Shown: piece by piece, positions 24,377 through 27,445 of the stretch | How positions within the stretch are numbered: the stretch's first letter is position 1 | How the letters are laid out: every line of letters starts with the position of its first letter | Origin: a virus | Direction: 5' to 3' (one strand) | Virus record (IMG/VR): IMGVR_UViG_3300014962_000038 | Span: 1 to 27,445 of that record | Length of the DNA stretch: 27,445 nt | The notes under the pieces: generated by a model | What the model was told of the DNA's origin: nothing | Database searches by the model: none | The model's input: the letters and a program-made list of their open reading frames with translations, nothing else | Translations under genes and position numbers: made by a program

Positions 24377-24377
24377 T
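23910..24377 (-). CDS. Repeat-encoded 155-aa open frame between terS and terL
   Basis: This frame starts with ATG three bases after the terS stop and ends with a TAG overlapping the terL GTG, so it fills the gap exactly like a coupled gene. It runs through the 58-bp array and therefore reads each unit in the next phase; the protein repeats every 58 residues as three blocks of type SRIFxxxxxSLYKS, TDFLYxxxLLIEIF and FSxExFAPNxNL. The product is basic, rich in Phe, Leu and Cys, with no known motif. Stops of the unit (TAATAG and TAG) are absent just in the units where they would be in frame. It may be a real small protein or simply a frame kept open for terL translation. Confidence 0.45.
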   Translation of the reverse strand: MVSVASYRNLLGRLWSRIFCRPLSSLYKSLVLFVVTDFLYGRSLLIEIFYHVCAHGFSIERFAPNRNLCSRFWSRIFYNAKPDLQKIHDNFLLTDFLYDPFLLIEIFCAVCAQRFSVEPFAPNTNLSSRLCPKIFCSTPCSLYKSVTIHDQGAFV

Positions 24378-24380
24378 GGG

Positions 24381-24755
24381 CTATTTCTTGCCTAAGTTAA
24401 GCACAATGTCCCCTGTGTTGTTGACCTCCTGCTGACCCTTTTCCGACCACCCAAAGCGGTTCATCATCTGCAAACGGTAGTTCTGCGCATCGAGCCGCTC
24501 ACCACGGTCTACGAACGTCAGGTGCTTCTGCCCCTTTTCCTCCCACCACTTCTGGCATAGCAGCTCCGCCTTCTCATGTGCTGCATGAAACTCTGGCTGA
24601 TAGTGTTCACTATTCGGGTTGATCCAGTTGTAATACGTCTGCCTAACAACACCGATAGCGCAGCATCTTGATACTATGCTGCCCCCATCCTCCGCGCACG
24701 CGATGATGGTGTCTAACATGCTTGGTTCGTACTTGCTAGTCCACATACCCGACAT
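24381..24755 (-). CDS. terS: Terminase small subunit
   Basis: This 124-aa protein has an N-terminal helix-turn-helix-like segment (SIVSRCCAIGVVRQTYYNWI, about 26-45) followed by AHEKAELLCQKWWEEKGQKH and the C-terminal NRFGWSEKGQQEVNNTGDIV, features of small terminase subunits that recognise the packaging site and form a ring bound to the large subunit. The ATG at 24755 is used here; an ATG three codons downstream (24746) is an alternative. A promoter and two palindromes lie upstream. Its stop is 3 nt from the next frame. Confidence 0.85.
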   Translation of the reverse strand: MSGMWTSKYEPSMLDTIIACAEDGGSIVSRCCAIGVVRQTYYNWINPNSEHYQPEFHAAHEKAELLCQKWWEEKGQKHLTFVDRGERLDAQNYRLQMMNRFGWSEKGQQEVNNTGDIVLNLGKK

Positions 24756-24760
24756 TACGA

Positions 24761-24774
24761 ATTTCCTTGGAAAT
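24761..24774. promoter_or_regulatory. Perfect 14-bp palindrome just before terS
   Basis: ATTTCCTTGGAAAT is a perfect dyad lying 5 nt upstream of the terS ATG. It could be an operator, a terminase-binding half-site pair or a hairpin covering the start region. Chance occurrence cannot be excluded. Confidence 0.4.
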
Positions 24775-24794
24775 ATCCGAATAGTTTACTATGC

Positions 24795-24808
24795 GCTCAT
24801 CGAAGAGC
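24795..24808. promoter_or_regulatory. Small hairpin in the putative terS leader
   Basis: GCTC and GAGC pair around a six-base ATCGAA loop. It lies between the promoter candidate and the terS start, so it would be in the 5' untranslated leader. Confidence 0.3.
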
Positions 24809-24821
24809 TATCATCGCAAGG

Positions 24822-24858
24822 CATAAGTACTATCCTGTTGAGAGTTCTGAATTGTCAA
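24822..24858 (-). promoter_or_regulatory. Candidate promoter for the late (terS) operon
   Basis: The minus strand has TTGACA (24853-24858) and, downstream, TACTTATG (24822-24829), one mismatch from the Bacteroidota TAnnTTTG box; a sigma70-like reading with GATAGT as -10 is also possible. It lies about 70-100 nt before terS, where a late promoter would be expected. Confidence 0.35.
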
Positions 24859-24876
24859 GTAATCCTTTACAGTTGC

Positions 24877-24953
24877 ACTGGCATAGGGAGTCGAACCCTG
24901 CTGCACCCTGCACATGAATCCACGCCAATGGGTTGTGTGCTGTGCTTGCCAGT
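24877..24953 (-). tRNA. tRNA-like element, non-canonical or degenerate
   Basis: On the minus strand, ACTGGCA (24947-24953) pairs perfectly with TGCCAGT (24877-24883) as a 7-bp acceptor-type stem. Directly inside the 3' strand is a T-arm-like CAGGG-TTCGACT-CCCTA (24884-24900), with the conserved TTCGA and four of five pairs. The total length of 77 nt fits a tRNA. However, I cannot fold a convincing D-arm or a 5-bp anticodon stem with a 7-nt loop from the intervening 46 nt, and no CCA is encoded. It may be a decayed tRNA, a structured tRNA mimic or an attachment-site relic. Confidence 0.35.
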
Positions 24954-25057
24954 AACCTGCACCCCGCCTTACGATCCCGCGTGAAACGGTGGTTGCATTT
25001 GGGGAGGGTCAAACCATTGTCACCTGTGGTATGTGTGAAAAATAGTTGACAGTGTGG

Positions 25058-25249
25058 TTAGAACCTGACAAGGTCGTGTTCTTCGTATTCATAGTCCCAG
25101 CTCACGTCTGGGTCGTCGATCATGACCTCGTGGTAGATGTTGTTGCGTGCTTCGTTCTTTGCCGCTTCGATTCCTGTGGCGGTAATGTTATACGTACGTT
25201 TTACCTGCATGATGACCTCAATGCGGTAGTTTTTCGTTTTGCTTGCCAT
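25058..25249 (-). CDS. Small hypothetical protein, DpnD/PcfM-like pattern
   Basis: This 63-aa protein reads KNYRIEVIMQVKRTYNITAT then IEAAKNEARNNIYHEVMIDD and an acidic end. The order strand (YRIEV), strand (xYxITA), helix (EAAKxEA), acidic tail is like the DpnD/PcfM family of small phage and plasmid proteins of unknown function. It lies 54 nt after the replication initiator gene, and the gap contains a short CCC-GTAA-GGG hairpin. It is the last gene before the gene-poor region. Confidence 0.6.
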   Translation of the reverse strand: MASKTKNYRIEVIMQVKRTYNITATGIEAAKNEARNNIYHEVMIDDPDVSWDYEYEEHDLVRF

Positions 25250-25303
25250 CTGTTACCCCGTGGATAGTGTTTAATGCCCCCTTACGGGCTCGTGGTTGCG
25301 TTT

Positions 25304-26188
25304 TTATTCGTCATGTGATACTTTGGACAGGTAAGCCTGTTTGAACGCCTCTACCGCGTCGGGAGATAGTTTCGGTCTGTTAGCTATCTCGATGACCTGA
25401 GCAGGCAAACCACGTGGTGCTGTTCGCGCTGTGGTATCACCCTGCTTGGTTTGTTTGTCTGTGTAGCCCTTGCGCCAGTTCCGTGCAGCTGCTTTCCAAT
25501 CCTTCATTGGGTTCCTACCCACCTTCCATCCGTTTGCGGTGTAGTAGTCAATAAACCGCTGCGCTTCATCTGCTGGCATGCCCAGCTCCGCAAAATACTT
25601 GACTGCCTCTGATAGGTTAGAAGGGCGTGTGCGGTGCGCAGCACCACTATCTTCTTTATTCTCCTTCTTCTTCTTTACTTCTTCTTCTTTATATAGTTGC
25701 ACTTCTGTTGCACTTCTGATTGACTTCTGTTTTACTTCTGTTGCACCGCTTTCTTGTAACCTGCTGTAGTTGCATATACTTAGATGTGTTACCCCGTGTG
25801 ACTTTTGTTTGACAATCATGTTACTTCTGTTGCACCATTTCAGGAACGATCTGACAGTCTGCTCGGAGACCTTGCAAGCAAACGCAATAGCCTCCACTGA
25901 CATCAAAACGTCGCCTTTGTTTAGCGTGACGGGCACACCATTGACCGTCGTAGTACGTGGCTTGCGGGCTGCTCTAATAAGCAGGAACACCCACAGCTTG
26001 AAATAGTCTGGCTTCATTCGCCAGATCTCAGAGCTCTCAATACGTCGGTAGAGCTTGATCCAAGATTCGTCCATTCCAGATACACCAATCCCCAGATCAT
26101 GCTGACGTACCACGGTGGTTACGACACCGCTCGTAGCGTCTCCGATACGAGTGTCTTCATGGTCTGGGGATGTGTTCGTTGGCTTCAT
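25304..26188 (-). CDS. Phage replication initiator / replisome organiser
   Basis: This 294-aa protein has an N-terminal winged-helix-type domain (about 40-150): WIKLYRRIESSEIWRMKPDY, LWVFLLIRAAR, LNKGDVLMSVEAIAFACKVS and a second helix EQTVRSFLKWC. A Lys/Glu-rich linker (about 165-190) follows, then a C-terminal element with FAELGMPADEAQRFIDYYTA and GWKVGRNPMKDWKAAARNW, a signature common at the end of DnaD-like/initiator proteins of Bacteroidota phages and plasmids. It would bind the origin and load the host helicase. A matched promoter lies just upstream, and an iteron cluster lies in the gene around the linker, as in lambda O. Confidence 0.85.
   Translation of the reverse strand: MKPTNTSPDHEDTRIGDATSGVVTTVVRQHDLGIGVSGMDESWIKLYRRIESSEIWRMKPDYFKLWVFLLIRAARKPRTTTVNGVPVTLNKGDVLMSVEAIAFACKVSEQTVRSFLKWCNRSNMIVKQKSHGVTHLSICNYSRLQESGATEVKQKSIRSATEVQLYKEEEVKKKKENKEDSGAAHRTRPSNLSEAVKYFAELGMPADEAQRFIDYYTANGWKVGRNPMKDWKAAARNWRKGYTDKQTKQGDTTARTAPRGLPAQVIEIANRPKLSPDAVEAFKQAYLSKVSHDE
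25655..25838. other. Candidate replication origin with 11-bp iterons
   Basis: ACTTCTG recurs at 25701, 25712, 25723 and 25734, exactly 11 bp apart, and again at 25823, with a one-base variant ACTTTTG at 25801 (22 bp away, two periods). Three of the copies continue as ACTTCTGTTGC. An AT/pyrimidine-rich stretch (about 25655-25700, including TTTATATAG) adjoins the tandem block. The 11-bp period is not a multiple of three, so it is not a protein repeat. Iterons beside an AT-rich tract within an initiator gene is the organisation of the lambda origin. Confidence 0.6.
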
Positions 26189-26208
26189 AACGTAACTGTT
26201 TTGGTATG

Positions 26209-26240
26209 CAAAGATACTACACCGTTTGACGCAATGTCAA
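26209..26240 (-). promoter_or_regulatory. Bacteroidota-type promoter of the replication initiator gene
   Basis: The minus strand shows TTGACA (26235-26240), 21 bases from TTG to the box TATCTTTG (26209-26216), an exact TAnnTTTG match. The ATG follows about 20 nt downstream, a normal leader length. The TTGACA overlaps the stop codon of the nuclease gene, so initiator transcription can be independent of the upstream genes. Confidence 0.65.
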
Positions 26241-26569
26241 ATGGTAGGTGTGCTGTTGAGTGCCCGCTTGATCGTGTCGATTGTCTTAGCATTGCATAGG
26301 TCGCGGGGTTGGCATCGGATGATGCGCCAGCCCATACATGCCGCCTCGTTGTACTTTTCCATATCCTTAACAAACCCAGCCCCGCTGGTATGCCTGCCGC
26401 CTACCCATACGCCGCCTTCGACCTCTAAAGCAACCATGTGGTCAGGCCATGCGTAGTCAAACCGCCAGCGGCGCGTGGGGTGGAACCTGTGCTCCGTGAG
26501 GGGCATGGTTAGCCCCTCCGAGCGCAATAGATGGCTAAACGCTAGCCAGTCAAGATTAGAACGGGACAT
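26237..26569 (-). CDS. PD-(D/E)XK endonuclease, DUF559/Vsr-like
   Basis: With the start at 26569 the protein is 110 aa. Its core TEHRFHPTRRWRFDYAWPDH followed by MVALEVEGGVWVGGRHTSGA and GFVKDMEKYNEAACMGW is the well-known small phage nuclease pattern related to DUF559 and Vsr: D38 in FDYAW, then E49-x-E51, and a downstream Lys/Glu helix (D69-M-E71-K72). It probably nicks or trims DNA in replication or recombination. A longer frame back to 26701 is open, but it lies over the SSB-like gene and lacks the family start; the ATG at 26569 gives a 14-nt overlap, typical here. Confidence 0.82.
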   Translation of the reverse strand: MSRSNLDWLAFSHLLRSEGLTMPLTEHRFHPTRRWRFDYAWPDHMVALEVEGGVWVGGRHTSGAGFVKDMEKYNEAACMGWRIIRCQPRDLCNAKTIDTIKRALNSTPTI

Positions 26570-26906
26570 CTTCAAATGCCTGCGTAAGATCGCGTGTGAC
26601 GCCTTGCGTGCTCGCTGACTCAATGCCTCGCACTGCCAACGATGTGAACACGCCATCTTGCCCTGTCTTCTTGCTTGTGTACTTGCGTCCACGTAGCGCA
26701 AACGTAACAGTGACCTTCTGCCCTACCTTAAACATGTCAAGCTTGCTGCACACGTCTTGCGTCGCTTCAAACTGCACGTGCTCTGGTGTGGGATACTTCT
26801 CCGACGCTGGTGGGTTCGTTAGCCACACGATGCGCTTGCGGAATGTGTCGGTGACCTGCTCGGTAGTGCCGATGTAGTCGATGGTGCCTGTATAGGTGTA
26901 GTTCAT
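26556..26906 (-). CDS. SSB-like DUF3127 OB-fold protein
   Basis: This 116-aa protein matches the DUF3127 pattern: a first strand with GTIDYIGTTEQVTDTFRKRI, then PTPEHVQFEATQDVCSKLDM and FKVGQKVTVTFALRGRKYTS, ending LAVRGIES. DUF3127 proteins are OB-fold, single-strand-DNA-binding-like, and frequent in Bacteroidota and their phages. The last six residues FEDVPF resemble the acidic SSB tail (DDDIPF) that recruits replication partners. Its start overlaps the upstream gene by 4 nt and is preceded by an AAAGGGAG site. It is expected to bind phage ssDNA for the neighbouring nuclease and initiator. Confidence 0.78.
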   Translation of the reverse strand: MNYTYTGTIDYIGTTEQVTDTFRKRIVWLTNPPASEKYPTPEHVQFEATQDVCSKLDMFKVGQKVTVTFALRGRKYTSKKTGQDGVFTSLAVRGIESASTQGVTRDLTQAFEDVPF

Positions 26907-27130
26907 TTCTTTGCTCCCTTTCTATTTGGTAAAACATCCCGCAGCACATCCAATGCTGCTAGGTATTCAGCGTCTGCCCTTGATAGATTGCCCATGTGCT
27001 CCATGATCGCAGCACGTTCGTGCCATTGCTCGAACTGCGTTTCGTTCATGCGCTCCACTAGCACCTGCGTGGCTGGCTTTGCATTGTAGGCAATCATGCT
27101 AGCTTCGACATCCTTGCGCTTCGGTGTCAT
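26903..27130 (-). CDS. Hypothetical small helical protein
   Basis: This 75-aa protein is mostly helical and charged (TQVLVERMNETQFEQWHERA, LSRADAEYLAALDVLRDVLP) and ends in a basic tail NRKGAKK. It has no recognised domain. Its start overlaps the HTH protein stop by 4 nt and its own stop overlaps the next start by 4 nt, supporting a real operon member of the early region. Function unknown. Confidence 0.65.
   Translation of the reverse strand: MTPKRKDVEASMIAYNAKPATQVLVERMNETQFEQWHERAAIMEHMGNLSRADAEYLAALDVLRDVLPNRKGAKK
26914..26921 (-). promoter_or_regulatory. Shine-Dalgarno-like site before the SSB-like gene
   Basis: AAAGGGAG on the minus strand lies seven bases upstream of the ATG at 26906. 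It sits inside the end of the preceding gene and provides independent strong initiation for a protein needed in large amounts. Confidence 0.5.
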
Positions 27131-27351
27131 CGGTTTGCTTTCTTAATAAAGTAGCGTGCAACCGTCTTGCCTGTGCTCGTCACGTACTCTTCCGTTTCGA
27201 TCACGTGACCCATGCCACGCAGCTCTGCCACTCGTGCAGCAAGTCGCATGCACCCGTAGTCTGCGAGTGCGTCATATGGCGTGACCTTGCGTCCCTTGAG
27301 TAGGTCAGCTAGTAACAAGCTGTTCTGTGAGCCTTTACGTAGTGTGCTCAT
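27127..27351 (-). CDS. Helix-turn-helix domain protein, HTH_39-like
   Basis: With the start at 27351 the protein is 74 aa and reads SLLLADLLKGRKVTPYDALADYGCMRLAARVAELRGMGHVIETEE, a close match to the phage HTH_39 pattern (VTPxxAL-xxGCxRLAARIxxLRxxGHxIET) and ends with a strand ARYFIKK. Such proteins are small DNA-binding regulators or replication accessories in phages. An upstream in-frame ATG (27432) would add 27 residues that overlap the previous gene and do not fit the family, so the shorter start is preferred. Confidence 0.75.
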   Translation of the reverse strand: MSTLRKGSQNSLLLADLLKGRKVTPYDALADYGCMRLAARVAELRGMGHVIETEEYVTSTGKTVARYFIKKANR

Positions 27352-27352
27352 A

Positions 27353-27445
27353 TCAAATCCATTGTTGAATGAAGAAAGGTTCTCGCATGTTGATGACAGG
27401 GCCGTAGAATGCCCAGACCGCCTGCACATCACGACGTGCTGCCAA
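27353..27445 (-). CDS. C-terminal fragment of an upstream gene
   Basis: A frame enters the window at its right edge and ends with TGA at 27353-27355, just 1 nt before the HTH gene start. The visible 30 residues include DVQAVWAFYGPVINMREPFF, which reads like real protein. The tight spacing to the next ATG supports it as the preceding operon gene. Family unknown from this fragment. Confidence 0.5.
   Translation of the reverse strand: MAARRDVQAVWAFYGPVINMREPFFIQQWI

Larger units (their letters stand above)
24756..25057. other. 302-bp gene-poor region upstream of terS
   Basis: This is the longest stretch without a convincing gene. It holds, on the minus strand, the tRNA-like element (24877-24953), a promoter candidate (24822-24858), a leader hairpin (24795-24808) and a perfect palindrome (24761-24774). 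A 60-aa frame at 24830-25012 crosses the tRNA-like element and looks spurious. It marks the border between early/replication genes and late genes. Confidence 0.7.

Noticed and set aside
24830-25012. 60-aa minus-strand frame in the gene-poor region
   Set aside because: It crosses the tRNA-like element, shows no motif and no coupling to neighbouring genes.
25265-25303. Intrinsic terminator after the initiator gene
   Set aside because: Only a weak CCC-GTAA-GGG hairpin with no following T-tract on the minus strand.
26570-26701. N-terminal extension of the nuclease
   Set aside because: It is open but lies over the SSB-like gene in another phase; the family start fits the ATG at 26569.

Overview
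The window is a piece of a tailed, siphovirus-like bacteriophage or prophage genome. Essentially every gene is on the minus strand, so transcription runs from the right end of the window to the left. The likely host is a member of the Bacteroidota. Two points support this: the best promoter (26209-26240) has the TAnnTTTG -7 box of that phylum with a TTG element upstream, and one gene encodes a DUF3127-like protein, a family I know mainly from Bacteroidota. No integrase, repressor or host flank is visible, so lytic or temperate lifestyle cannot be decided.

Layout in the order of transcription. (1) 27445-25058, early/replication genes: a C-terminal fragment, an HTH_39-like protein, a small hypothetical, an SSB-like DUF3127 protein with an acidic FEDVPF tail, a PD-(D/E)XK (DUF559/Vsr-like) nuclease, a replication initiator with its own promoter and an iteron cluster inside its gene (candidate origin), and a 63-aa protein. 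(2) 25057-24756, a 302-bp gene-poor stretch with a tRNA-like element, a promoter candidate and two small palindromes. (3) 24755-18089, packaging and head: small terminase, a tandem array of 58-bp palindromic units that is open as a 155-aa frame, large terminase, a portal-HAD phosphatase-MuF fusion, HK97-type protease and major capsid protein. (4) 18072-14862, decoration/fibre-type structural proteins and a tail-fibre-like gene with its accessory protein. (5) 14859-13615, lysis: membrane/coiled-coil protein, holin-like protein, a 42-aa basic peptide and a cysteine endolysin. (6) 13615-8838, head-tail joining and tail: gp6-like connector, gp10-like protein, tail terminator, a GT2 glycosyltransferase, tail tube, a polytopic membrane protein and two overlapping tail chaperones. 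(7) 8831-1290, tape measure and tail tip/baseplate. (8) 1290-1, metallophosphoesterase, HExxH protein and a truncated gene. Most genes overlap by 1-14 nt, as expected for long co-translated transcripts.

The most unusual element lies exactly between the two terminase genes. At least seven units repeat at a strict 58-bp period, each an imperfect hairpin. Because 58 is not a multiple of 3, one reading frame passes through the motif in all three phases. The stop codons carried by the motif are missing precisely in the units where they would be in frame, and the frame starts 3 nt after the terS stop and ends overlapping the terL start. So the array looks both structured at the DNA/RNA level and open to translation. 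Other points of note are 11-bp-phased iterons inside the initiator gene, the portal-HAD-MuF fusion, two possible glycosylation genes among the tail genes, a candidate +1 frameshift in the tail chaperones, a 36-aa triplication in the tape measure, and lysis and fibre genes placed between the capsid and connector genes. All functional calls come from reading motifs and gene order; no database search was run.
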